Shown: positions 8,770-17,092 of the stretch, piece by piece | Numbering within the stretch: the stretch's first letter is position 1 | Layout: every line of letters begins with the position of its first letter | Assembly (NCBI RefSeq): GCF_031455195.1 | Contig: NZ_JAVDSH010000009.1 | Span: 124,001-188,000, forward strand | From: Arthrobacter nitroguajacolicus_D | Lineage (GTDB): Bacteria > Actinomycetota > Actinomycetes > Actinomycetales > Micrococcaceae | Length of the DNA: 64,000 nt | Direction: 5' to 3' | The notes under the pieces: model-generated | Seen by the model: the letters and a program-made list of their open reading frames with translations, nothing else | What the model was told of the DNA's origin: nothing | Database searches by the model: none | Translations under genes and position numbers: made by a program

Positions 8770-9706
8770 CGTAGAACACCCAATACTTTGAAGCGATGAA
8801 GTTGATGGCGGTGAAGACGCCGATGATGACCAGCAGGACCCAGGCCATCGCTGAGGCGTAGCCCATGTCGAACTGGCCGAAGCCCTTTTGATACAGGTAC
8901 AGCGTGAAGAACATGGTGGAGTCGGACGGTCCGCCGTTGCCGCCGGAGACGATGAACGCCTGCGTGAACGACTGGAACGAACCAATGATCTGGAGCACCA
9001 GGTTGAAGAAGATGATGGGGCTCAGCAACGGGAGGGTGATCCGCCAGAACCTCTGGAGGGTGGTGGCGCCGTCAACTTCCGCGGCTTCGTAGTACATGTT
9101 GGGGATCTGGCGCAGGCCGGCCAGGAAGATGATCATCGGAGCGCCAAACGTCCACACATGCAGGAGGATGATCGAGCCAAGAGCTGTGCTGGGATCCGAA
9201 ATCCAGCCGGGTCCTTCGATGCCCACCATGGCCAGGACCTGGTTAACCAGGCCCGTGGTGCCGAAGATCTGCTTCCAGAGGATGGCAACGGCGACGGAAC
9301 CACCAAGGAGGGACGGCAAGTAGAAGATGGAGCGGTAGAACGGCAGGCCGCGAAGACCCTTGTCCAGGACCAGCGCGATCAGCAGGGCCACTGCCAACTG
9401 CAGGGGAACACCCACCAGTACATAGGTGAAGGTGACCCGCAATGAGTTGTGGAGGCGGGCGTCGCCGAACATCCGGACGAAGTTGTCCAGGCCCACCCAT
9501 TCCGGAGGCTGCAGGAGGTTGTAGTCCGTGAAGGACAGGTACAACGACATCAGCATGGGGCCCACCGTGATGGCAACCAAGCCAACGAGCCAAGGAAGAA
9601 GGAAGATGTAGGCCGCTTTGTTGTCGCGGCCGTTGGCCTTCTTCTCCTCCTTGGTCATGGGGCCCTTGCGGCGGGTCATCGTTGAGAGTTCACCAATGGC
9701 ACTCAT
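8762..9706 (-). CDS. Carbohydrate ABC transporter permease, MalF type
   Basis: About 314 residues. The ATG at 9706 is preceded by GAGAGGGGGA, a strong ribosome site, so the upstream extension of the frame to 9853 is ignored. A charged leader (KEEKKANGRDNKAAY near residues 18-33) leads into six hydrophobic segments starting FLLPWLVGLVAITVGP. The extracytoplasmic loop contains FTDYNLLQPPEWVGLDNF and the EAA loop reads MYYEAAEVDGATTLQRFWRI. It is the first gene of the second importer operon. The 300-bp region upstream, facing the hydrolase gene, contains two operator-like palindromes. Confidence 0.9.
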   Translation of the reverse strand: MSAIGELSTMTRRKGPMTKEEKKANGRDNKAAYIFLLPWLVGLVAITVGPMLMSLYLSFTDYNLLQPPEWVGLDNFVRMFGDARLHNSLRVTFTYVLVGVPLQLAVALLIALVLDKGLRGLPFYRSIFYLPSLLGGSVAVAILWKQIFGTTGLVNQVLAMVGIEGPGWISDPSTALGSIILLHVWTFGAPMIIFLAGLRQIPNMYYEAAEVDGATTLQRFWRITLPLLSPIIFFNLVLQIIGSFQSFTQAFIVSGGNGGPSDSTMFFTLYLYQKGFGQFDMGYASAMAWVLLVIIGVFTAINFIASKYWVFYDD

Positions 9707-9904
9707 GGATTCCCCCTCTCCGGACCGCGAACGCCCTGCGGCGTCCCCGTGTGTACTACAGCGGCCATGTGGTCTCCTTTGGTCATCGTGGCCATCCACG
9801 GAGTTCGAGTCTGTTGATGCTTGCCTTCCGGGATGCCGTCGATCTTCCGGCACTCCCCTGAGTTACCGGGATTGGCTCCCGATGTTCAGCGGCTCCGTAC
9901 CAAA

Positions 9905-9916
9905 GTAAACGTTTTC
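9905..9916. promoter_or_regulatory. LacI-type operator-like palindrome (GTAAACGTTTTC)
   Basis: A CG-centred palindrome with one mismatch between its arms, about 200 bp upstream of the minus-strand permease operon and 34 bp before the 9950 site. Together they place two sites of the same family in the divergent region 9707-10075. The rest of that region shows no gene that I can support. Confidence 0.5.
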
Positions 9917-9949
9917 TTGACCCATGTACAGCCTTTTGCTAATTTTTGA

Positions 9950-9961
9950 GAAAGCGTTTTC
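9950..9961. promoter_or_regulatory. LacI-type operator GAAAGCGTTTTC
   Basis: Identical over 12 bp to the sites at 7750 and 20505, with flanking bases extending the symmetry. It lies upstream of the plus-strand hydrolase operon (10076-14441), on the opposite side of the divergent region from the 9905 site. It is likely to control the hydrolase - oxidoreductase - M24 operon. Confidence 0.7.
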
Positions 9962-10075
9962 TTACGAAGCCGCCAGCATCGATTTCCCACGCTGAAGAAG
10001 CCCGGCGTGCGCCTCCGCACACCCTCCCGCATCGATAAGGCAGGACACCATTGTCAACCAACCCCAGCGCCTGCC

Positions 10076-11290
10076 ATGACTCCCGCTGACATGACCGGAA
10101 CTGCTTTTCGTCCGAGTGCGCTGGCCGGGTATGAGGACTGGCCAGGCTACGCGCCACACTTTCACCGGGCCGGGTCGGCCACCGCCCAGGAACTCAGCGA
10201 CGTGCTTGGCATACCGGCTGTCGTCCCGGACCTTGGATACACGATCCACTCGGAAACAGCGCACGACGACGTCATCACCACCCGGCTGTCCTGGCAGTTG
10301 GGCTTCGGGCCGAGGACGTCCGCGTGGCTCGTGCGCCCAGCCCACAGCACCGGCCCGCTGCCGGGACTCCTCGCGATGCACTGCCACGCCGGCATCAAGT
10401 CGTATGGCGCCGAACGGCTCGTGAAGCTTCCTGCCGGGGTCGAAGACCACGACGCCGATAGCCCTTTCCCGGGTGGATTCGGCCCCGTGCCGCCAGGGTT
10501 GCAGGCGAAGCTCTACGGCGGCCGGGCCCTTGCCACCTGGTTGGCCCTACAGGGCTTCGCGGTCCTTGCCCATGACGCCTTCATGTGGGGCAGTCGTCGT
10601 TTCGGGCTCGATCCCCTGCCCTTCCGCTCTGCCACAGCGGTAAGCGGCCAGCAGTCGCTCTGGCGGGAGGCCGGCGTCGAACCTTCCGCGTCGGCGCTCT
10701 ACGACGCCGCGGCCGCCGCCCACGAGGAAACCGTAGCGAAAGCTGCGACGCTGCTGGGCAGCAGCGTCGCCGGGACGGTGGCCCATGACGACCTCGCGGC
10801 GCTGGACATCCTCTCCTCGCTCCCGGGAGTGGACCAACACAGGATCGGGTGCCTCGGCTTTTCCGGCGGCGGCGGGCGGGCGATGCTGCTCGCGGCCCTC
10901 GATTCCAGAATTCGCAGCTACGTGGTGACGTGCATGATGACCACGTTCGCCTCGCTGTTGCCGTCGTACCTGGATGCGCACTCCTGGTTGCTGCACTCCC
11001 CCGGCCTCGCCCAGCTGGGCGACTGGCCGCACCTTGCCGCCCGGTCCAGTGCACGCGCGCTGGTCCAGTACGCCCTCGATGACCAGCTCTTCCCGGAACA
11101 AGGAATGGGCGACGCCCACGCCCATCTCTCCAGCGCACTACCGGAGCTGTACACCGGTACTTTCTGGCAGGAACCACACGTCTTCAGCAGAGCCATGCAA
11201 GACGAGGCAGCAGCTTTCCTCACCGAGGCCCTGCAGTTATCGGCCACCAAAACAACCCACGAACCTGACCCCGCTAGGACAGCATCATGA
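10076..11290 (+). CDS. Alpha/beta hydrolase (putative carbohydrate esterase)
   Basis: About 404 residues from the ATG at 10076. An in-frame GTG at 10007 would add 23 residues and neither start has a good ribosome site. The nucleophile elbow GFSGGGGRAMLLAALD lies in the middle of the protein after an N-terminal half containing HDAFMWGSRRFG. The layout resembles large acetyl-esterase-like hydrolases (Abhydrolase_7/dienelactone hydrolase-like), with Asp (QYALDDQLFPEQ) and His (QEPHVF) as plausible remaining triad residues. No signal peptide is seen. Its stop overlaps the next start as ATGA. In this sugar island, removal of acetyl or other ester groups from imported uronic-acid oligosaccharides is a reasonable guess, not a demonstrated activity. 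Confidence 0.72.
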   Translation: MTPADMTGTAFRPSALAGYEDWPGYAPHFHRAGSATAQELSDVLGIPAVVPDLGYTIHSETAHDDVITTRLSWQLGFGPRTSAWLVRPAHSTGPLPGLLAMHCHAGIKSYGAERLVKLPAGVEDHDADSPFPGGFGPVPPGLQAKLYGGRALATWLALQGFAVLAHDAFMWGSRRFGLDPLPFRSATAVSGQQSLWREAGVEPSASALYDAAAAAHEETVAKAATLLGSSVAGTVAHDDLAALDILSSLPGVDQHRIGCLGFSGGGGRAMLLAALDSRIRSYVVTCMMTTFASLLPSYLDAHSWLLHSPGLAQLGDWPHLAARSSARALVQYALDDQLFPEQGMGDAHAHLSSALPELYTGTFWQEPHVFSRAMQDEAAAFLTEALQLSATKTTHEPDPARTAS

Positions 11291-13335
11291 CGCAACAATT
11301 GGCCACCACAACAGCGGAGGGCCCAACACGACTTCCCCGCGTCGCACTGGTGGGTGTGCACGGCTTCGGCGAACGGCACCTGGAGAACCTGGATCGGCTG
11401 AGTGCTGCAGGCGCCTTGGAGCTGGTGGCAGTCGCCGATCCGAACCCACCGGCCAAGGACACACTCGAACCGGGCGTGGATGTCTACGCCTCGCTCGACG
11501 AACTCCTGGCCGCCGGAGTGGCCCCCGACGTCGTCATTATCTCCACGCCCATCCAGACCCACGCGCCGTTGGCCATTGCTGCACTCAACGCCGGAGCCAA
11601 CGTGTACCTCGAGAAACCGCCGGTGGCCTCCATGGTGCAGTACCGGGAAGTCATGGCGGCGGCCGCGAGCGCCGGCCGCCTGGTCCAGGTAGGGTTCCAG
11701 AGCCTGGGTTCGGACGCCCTCCCCGCGATCGAAGCACTGGTGGGGGCCGGTGCCATCGGAGAGGTGCGAGGCATCAGCGCCACGGGCTTGTGGCTCCGGA
11801 CCAAGGCTTATTTCAAACGGTCCCGATGGGCCGGCAAGCGCAGCCTGAACGGTACGGACGTGGTGGACGGAGTGGCCACCAACGCCTTGGCGCACGCAGT
11901 GGCCACCGGGTTGTGGCTGGCCGGGGCAAGGACCGTAGCGGATGTCGAATCCGTGGACACCGATCTTTACCGTGCCAACGACACCCAGAGTGACGACACC
12001 TCCGTGGTGCGGGTACGCACCACCCGCGGCACGGTGCTGACGTGTGCACTGACGCTGTGCGCGCCGGAGCAGTCCGCACCGTCGGTCACCGTGTACGGCA
12101 CCGAGGGCCAGCTGACCCTCTTCTACACGGAGGATCGGTTGGAGATCACCACGCCTGGGGGCGTCCGGACTGAGACGTTTGGGCGGAAGGATCTCCTGGA
12201 GAACCTTCTTGCCGCACGCAACCCCAAGGACCTGCTCAGCCCTCTCGGTGGGGTTGGCGCCTACGTGTCAGTGCTCGAAGCCATCCGGACAGCGGACTCG
12301 CCCCGAGCGATCCACCCCGACTTCATCACGTGGGACGGCGACGGCGACGCCGCCCACCCCGTGGTGCACGGTATCGAGTCCCTGATCCGTCGCGCTGCCT
12401 TGGGGCATGCCACCTTCGCCGAGCTCGGAGCGCCGTGGACTGCAGCAGGTGGTCCGGCGTTGGAGATCGACGGCGCTCCCGTCGCTACCGTCCAGGACGG
12501 GACCCGCATCAGGCCAACCTCGTCCCCCCGCCCCTATCTGCACCCGGTGCGGACCCTTGCCGGCACTGTAGTCACCGACCACATCCCGGAAGACCACGTG
12601 TGGCACCTTGGCGCAGGTGTTGCCATCCAGGACGTGGATGGCGTCAACTTCTGGGGCGGCCGGACCTACACCCGCGACGCCGGCGCGTACGTCTGGCGCA
12701 AGGACCATGGCCGCATCGTCACCGGATCCGCGGAGCACAGTAACGGGCAGCGGCGCGAACAGCTGGGCTGGATAGGGCCCGACGGCACCCGGCTGCTCCG
12801 CGAACAGCGCGAGTGGCGCTGGGCCGCCGTCGGGAATTCAACGTGGAAGCTGACGCTCGATTTCACGCTTGAGTCAGCCACCGGTCATCCGGTCTTCCTG
12901 GGCAGCCCCGGTTCCAACGGGCGGCCGCAGGGCGGTTACGGCGGTTTCTTTTGGCGCTTGCCCAAGGTCAGCGACGCGACCATCTGGACTCCGGACGCCC
13001 GCGGCGAGGACGCCGTGCACGGCAGCGTGGCGCCGTGGTTGGCGTGGTCGGGAACGTTCGACGCCGGAACCTCCGGCGCCGCGCACGTCACCGGAGACCC
13101 CGGTTTGGGCCACCCGGCAACACTCGTCTTCCTTGCCTCACCACAGGCGCCGGACCCATGGTTCGTGCGGCATTCGGGCTATCCCGGCGTCGGATTGTCG
13201 TTGGCCTGGGATGCCCCGGTGCCCACCGAACCCGGGAACCCTGTCCACAGGACCGTCACGGTGCTCATCACGGACGGCTTCCTGGCAACACAAGACATTG
13301 AACAGCTCATCACTACCTTGGGGGAATCGGCATGA
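11287..13335 (+). CDS. Gfo/Idh/MocA oxidoreductase fused to a DUF6807 (PmoA-like) domain
   Basis: A 682-residue two-domain protein. Residues about 15-370 form a Gfo/Idh/MocA oxidoreductase with Rossmann motif VGVHGFGERH, the YLEKPP segment with the conserved Lys, and a C-terminal substrate fold. A linker near residues 390-420 leads to about 270 residues rich in aromatic beta-strand pattern (DHVWHLGAGVAIQDVDGVNF, GGYGGFFWRLP). These look like the DUF6807 family, formerly named PmoA. Usually the two domains are encoded by neighbouring separate genes. The start overlaps the hydrolase stop (ATGA) and its own stop overlaps the M24-like gene (ATGA), so all three are translationally coupled. The role is probably sugar oxidation or epimerisation plus processing by the second domain. 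The reaction is unknown. Confidence 0.82.
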   Translation: MTQQLATTTAEGPTRLPRVALVGVHGFGERHLENLDRLSAAGALELVAVADPNPPAKDTLEPGVDVYASLDELLAAGVAPDVVIISTPIQTHAPLAIAALNAGANVYLEKPPVASMVQYREVMAAAASAGRLVQVGFQSLGSDALPAIEALVGAGAIGEVRGISATGLWLRTKAYFKRSRWAGKRSLNGTDVVDGVATNALAHAVATGLWLAGARTVADVESVDTDLYRANDTQSDDTSVVRVRTTRGTVLTCALTLCAPEQSAPSVTVYGTEGQLTLFYTEDRLEITTPGGVRTETFGRKDLLENLLAARNPKDLLSPLGGVGAYVSVLEAIRTADSPRAIHPDFITWDGDGDAAHPVVHGIESLIRRAALGHATFAELGAPWTAAGGPALEIDGAPVATVQDGTRIRPTSSPRPYLHPVRTLAGTVVTDHIPEDHVWHLGAGVAIQDVDGVNFWGGRTYTRDAGAYVWRKDHGRIVTGSAEHSNGQRREQLGWIGPDGTRLLREQREWRWAAVGNSTWKLTLDFTLESATGHPVFLGSPGSNGRPQGGYGGFFWRLPKVSDATIWTPDARGEDAVHGSVAPWLAWSGTFDAGTSGAAHVTGDPGLGHPATLVFLASPQAPDPWFVRHSGYPGVGLSLAWDAPVPTEPGNPVHRTVTVLITDGFLATQDIEQLITTLGESA

Positions 13336-14441
13336 CCACGCCAATACAGTCCACAACGCCCACCACAGCACTTACCGCCCCCGGCAACGTAGCCGACCGG
13401 GCAGTGAAACGCCGCCGCGTGCTGGACATCCTGGACGCCGCGGGCCGGGACTCGCTCCTGCTCACCACCAACACCGCGCTCACCTGGTACCTGGACGGCA
13501 GCCGGATGCACATCAGCCTCGCCGGCGATCCCATTGCCGCCCTCCTGGTGGACCGCTCCGGCGACCACCTGGTGACATTCAACAATGAGGCCGGGCGGAT
13601 CGCCGGTGAGGAATTGCCGGAAGGGGTTAGCCTGTCCACCGTTCCGTGGTACGGCCAACTGCATGCCGCGGCCGCGGGACTGGCCATCGACGGGAACCCG
13701 TTGGTGGAAGCGGCCGTGACCACCGAACTGCGGGCGGCCCGCCAGCAGCTCTTGCCAGCCGAGTCCGCCCGCTACGCTGCACTATCGGCGGATGCTGCGG
13801 CTGCCATGACCGAAGTCCTCACCGCAGCGACCCCCCAAACCACCGAATTCCAGCTGGTCTCGGCGCTTGCCGCCAGGATCGTCGCGGCTGGGGCCGAGCC
13901 TTTGGTCCTGCTCTGCAACGGTGCCGGCCGGAGCGACTTCCGCCACCCCTTGGCAACACACTCTCCCATAGGCCGCCGCGCCATGGTGGTGGTGTGCGCA
14001 CGCCGGAACGGCTTAGTCGCCAACGTCACCCGTTGGGTGGCGTTCGACGCCGGCTCAGCGCAGGAGCTCGACGCCGAGGCCCGCATCGCAGCCGTTGAGG
14101 CCGACATCTTCCGTGCCACAGTCCCCGGGGCACAGCTCAACGAGGTCTTCGCCGAGATCAAGACTGCATACGCGCGGCACGGATTCGGCGACGATCAATG
14201 GACCCTCCACCACCAGGGCGGGCCCGCTGGGTATGCAGGCCGGGACCCCCGCGTCACCGCTGACGTCACGGATGCTGTGGTGCTCAACCAGCCCTTCACG
14301 TGGAACCCTTCGGGGCCCGGGGTCAAGATCGAGGACACGGTGCTGCTCACGGATTCCGGCCTGCGCGTGCTGACCGTAGACGACCGTTGGCCGACCACCC
14401 TGGTGGAGGGCCGCCGTCGTCCTTTGACCATGCGCCTGTAA
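13332..14441 (+). CDS. M24 peptidase/creatinase-fold protein lacking most metal ligands
   Basis: A 369-residue protein with an N-terminal creatinase-type domain (residues about 25-130) and a C-terminal pita-bread domain recognisable from GVKIEDTVLLTDSG near residues 330-345. In active M24 enzymes five residues bind two metals: Asp, Asp, His, Glu, Glu. Here the Asp positions are replaced (Cys near 222, Asn231 in NVTR). A His remains (HHQGG near 293). The first Glu is Asn325 in TWNPS, and only Glu334 is kept. Metal-dependent peptidase activity is therefore unlikely. It is the last gene of the hydrolase - oxidoreductase - M24 operon and is followed by a strong terminator. A sugar- or amide-directed or purely binding role is possible. 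Confidence 0.75.
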   Translation: MTTPIQSTTPTTALTAPGNVADRAVKRRRVLDILDAAGRDSLLLTTNTALTWYLDGSRMHISLAGDPIAALLVDRSGDHLVTFNNEAGRIAGEELPEGVSLSTVPWYGQLHAAAAGLAIDGNPLVEAAVTTELRAARQQLLPAESARYAALSADAAAAMTEVLTAATPQTTEFQLVSALAARIVAAGAEPLVLLCNGAGRSDFRHPLATHSPIGRRAMVVVCARRNGLVANVTRWVAFDAGSAQELDAEARIAAVEADIFRATVPGAQLNEVFAEIKTAYARHGFGDDQWTLHHQGGPAGYAGRDPRVTADVTDAVVLNQPFTWNPSGPGVKIEDTVLLTDSGLRVLTVDDRWPTTLVEGRRRPLTMRL

Positions 14442-14472
14442 CCGGGCCTGCACTCTATCCGCACCAACACGA

Positions 14473-14507
14473 AAGGGGCGGGTCACCATCACGGTGACCC
14501 GCCCCTT
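14473..14507. terminator. Bidirectional terminator hairpin
   Basis: A perfect 15-bp stem (14473-14487 with 14493-14507) and a five-base loop lie between two convergent operons ending at 14441 and 14518. AA before and TT after the stem favour termination in both directions. Confidence 0.85.
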
Positions 14508-14517
14508 CTGCGTGTGC

Positions 14518-15972
14518 CTAGCCAACCAGGGTGAGCACACCGTCCACGCGACGCGGGATACCAAGCGGGTTGGCGTCGTGCAGGGCTGGGTGCAGCACGC
14601 TCTCAGGCGCATCCTGGTAGGCCACCGGGCGCTGGAAACGACGCACCGCCGTGGCACCCACTGAGGTGAACAACGACGTCGTGGCCGGGTACGGGCCACC
14701 GTGCTGTTGGGCCCAGTTCACGGCAACACCGGTGGGCCAGCCATCGAACAGGACCCGGCCGGCCAGGGTGCTGAGCTGCTCTACCAAGCTGGAGACATTC
14801 TCGCCGGGCTGGGCGTGCACCGTGCCGGTGAGGCTCCCCGGCACCTTCGCGAGGGCTGCCGACAGCTCCTCTTGGTTCGCGTATTCGATGAGCAGAGTGG
14901 TGGGGCCGAAGCACTCCTCCAGCAGTTCATCCGGGCGTTCCAGTACGTTGGCGGCACTGGTGGAGAACACCACGGGCGCGGCACCGTCGGCCAGGCTGTC
15001 CTGCTGGACCGTGCCACTGACGACGGCGACACCCGGTTGGTCCGCGACGCTGCGCAGCCCGTCCGGGTAAGCCTCGGCGATGCGCTCGGTAAGCATGGCA
15101 GCCGTGGGCTTGTCCTTGCTCGCCTCAGCCAGTTGTGACGCGAAATCGGTGCCTGCAGGGATAAAGACCAGTCCGGGCTTGGTGCAGAACTGGCCCGCGC
15201 CCATGGTGAAGGAACCAGCCAAGCCCGCAGCGAGCTGCTGGCCACGCTCGGCCAGGGCATCCGCGGTGATGACCACCGGGTTCAGGCTGCCCAGCTCACC
15301 GTAGAACGGGATGGGTTCCGGGCGGGACGTGGCGAGGTCGAACAGTGCCCGGCCACCGGGAATGGAGCCGGTGAATCCCACCGCTTTGATGGCCGGGTCC
15401 TGGACGAGGGCTGTTCCGGCCTCGCGGCCACTGACCAGTGCGAAGATGCCGTCCGGGGCCCCGGCCTTGGCCAGGGCTTCCGTGACGATCTCCGCGGTCC
15501 GCTCGCTCAGGCGCAAGTGACCTGAGTGGGCCTTGACGATCACCGGGCAGCCGACGGCCAATGCGGACGCGGTGTCGCCTCCCGCCACGGAGAAGGCGAA
15601 CGGAAAGTTCGACGCCGAGAACACCGCCACCGGTCCGATCGGACGCAGGATGCGGCGAAGGTCGGGCTTGGGCGGGGTGGCCGTCGGGTCTGCGTGATCG
15701 ATGACGGCCTCAAGGTAGGAGCCCTCGGTGATCACTGTGGCGAACAACCTGAGCTGTCCACTGGTCCTCGCTACCTCGCCGGTGAGCCGGACGGTGCCCA
15801 GGCTTGTCTCTGAATCGGCGATGGCCACCAGCTCGGTGACGTTGGCGTCCAAAGCGTCGGCGACGGCGGTCAGCCAGGCCGCGCGTTCGGCGTCGGAAGC
15901 AGCTGCGGTCACTTTCGCTGCCGCGGTGGCTGCGGAGGTGATGGCGGTCAGGTCAAGAGTTGCTGTACTCAA
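14518..15972 (-). CDS. Aldehyde dehydrogenase, probable 2,5-dioxovalerate (alpha-ketoglutarate semialdehyde) dehydrogenase
   Basis: About 484 residues. The frame is open to 16287, but the TTG at 15972 has AAAGGAA six bases upstream and yields the normal family length. The catalytic Glu is in FYGELGSLNP (about 226) and the catalytic Cys in GAGQFCTKPG (about 263). This variant is typical of the 2,5-dioxovalerate dehydrogenase branch rather than betaine or succinate semialdehyde dehydrogenases. The enzyme would oxidise 2,5-dioxopentanoate to 2-oxoglutarate with NAD(P), the last step of hexarate breakdown. It overlaps the upstream enolase-superfamily gene by 20 bp and closes the operon, whose other genes supply the preceding steps. 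Confidence 0.85.
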   Translation of the reverse strand: MSTATLDLTAITSAATAAAKVTAAASDAERAAWLTAVADALDANVTELVAIADSETSLGTVRLTGEVARTSGQLRLFATVITEGSYLEAVIDHADPTATPPKPDLRRILRPIGPVAVFSASNFPFAFSVAGGDTASALAVGCPVIVKAHSGHLRLSERTAEIVTEALAKAGAPDGIFALVSGREAGTALVQDPAIKAVGFTGSIPGGRALFDLATSRPEPIPFYGELGSLNPVVITADALAERGQQLAAGLAGSFTMGAGQFCTKPGLVFIPAGTDFASQLAEASKDKPTAAMLTERIAEAYPDGLRSVADQPGVAVVSGTVQQDSLADGAAPVVFSTSAANVLERPDELLEECFGPTTLLIEYANQEELSAALAKVPGSLTGTVHAQPGENVSSLVEQLSTLAGRVLFDGWPTGVAVNWAQQHGGPYPATTSLFTSVGATAVRRFQRPVAYQDAPESVLHPALHDANPLGIPRRVDGVLTLVG

Positions 15973-17092
15973 TGCGGTTTCCTTTGCTCTGAGGTTCTGG
16001 GCTGTCAGCAACCGGCGGTGGTGTCTGGCCGGTGAATTCGAGGCCAAGGCCCGTACGGCTTGTACTGCTGAGCCTGCTGTTGTGGATGCGTACCGGGGAG
16101 GGCCCGGCCAGGATGCCGAGCTGCTCGAACGAGGCATCTTCCACGTCCTCCACGCTGACGGCGTCAGCCAAGGTGAGGGCCAACTGTCCGGAAAGCTCCG
16201 GAAGCAGGTGCGGTGCCACCCTGATGCTGTTGGCCCGGGCCAGCTCAACGATCCTGCGGAACGGGGTAATGCCACCCACCCGGACAATGTTGGGCTGGAT
16301 GATGTCTACCGCTTCGGCTTCGATGAAGTCGCGGAAGCGGTAGATGGTGTGGACGTTCTCGCCCAGGGCTATGGGCACCGGTGACTGCTTGCGCAGGCGG
16401 CGGTAGGCCCAGAGGTCGTCGGCGCGGATCGGTTCTTCCAGCCATTCCAGTCCGTACTCCCCCAAAACATCCAAGGCACGGAAGGTATGGGCCAGGTCCC
16501 AACGCTGGTTGGCGTCAATCATGAGCAACCGGTCCGGGCCAATGACCTTCCGAACGGCTGCGACGCGCTCGGCGTCTTCCCTGAGTTCGGGCTTGCCAAC
16601 CTTGATCTTCACCGCGTTATGTCCGGCAGCAACCCATCGTCGGGCCTGTTCCACCAGCTGCTCCAGGGTGTAATGAAGATTCACTCCGGAGCCGTAAACC
16701 TCCACCGATTCCCGGCGTTGGCCCAACAACCCGGTCACGGAGGTCTCGGCCTGCCGGGCCTTCAGATCCCACAGGGCCAGGTCCACACCGGCCATGGCGA
16801 TGGTGGTCAGGCCGCCACCGCCAGCTTCGTGCAGCCGCTTCCAGAGCTGGTCCCAGACAATGTCCGCGTTCGCTTCCAAACCGACAATGAACGGTGCGAT
16901 GTCGTGGTCCAGGAGGGCTTTGACCGCTTGGGGACCGATGGTAGGCGTCCACGAGAAGCCATGGCCCGTGCCGCCGTCGTCCGTAGTCAGTTCGGTGACG
17001 ATCACGTGGTTCTCTGGCGCCTCCGCACCCCAGCTGCGCAGCAGCGGGACCGTAATCAGCCGGGTGGCCAGGCCCGTGATGCGGGCCGCCAT
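15953..17092 (-). CDS. Enolase-superfamily acid-sugar dehydratase, galactarate/talarate dehydratase-like
   Basis: A 379-residue member of the mandelate racemase subgroup. The KxK base is VKIKVG (Lys162 and Lys164). The metal ligands are Asp193 in MIDANQRWD, Glu219 or 220 in WLEEP and Glu245 in ALGEN. The Asp-His dyad is Asp263 (DIIQPN) and His295 (APHLLPE). RVGGITPF following the Asp is typical of talarate/galactarate dehydratases. It should remove water from an aldaric acid to give 5-dehydro-4-deoxyglucarate, the substrate of the KdgD-like enzyme encoded just upstream. Start and preceding stop share a base (TGATG). Another acid sugar such as D-glucarate or an aldonate cannot be excluded from sequence alone. 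Confidence 0.82.
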   Translation of the reverse strand: MAARITGLATRLITVPLLRSWGAEAPENHVIVTELTTDDGGTGHGFSWTPTIGPQAVKALLDHDIAPFIVGLEANADIVWDQLWKRLHEAGGGGLTTIAMAGVDLALWDLKARQAETSVTGLLGQRRESVEVYGSGVNLHYTLEQLVEQARRWVAAGHNAVKIKVGKPELREDAERVAAVRKVIGPDRLLMIDANQRWDLAHTFRALDVLGEYGLEWLEEPIRADDLWAYRRLRKQSPVPIALGENVHTIYRFRDFIEAEAVDIIQPNIVRVGGITPFRRIVELARANSIRVAPHLLPELSGQLALTLADAVSVEDVEDASFEQLGILAGPSPVRIHNSRLSSTSRTGLGLEFTGQTPPPVADSPEPQSKGNRIEYSNS

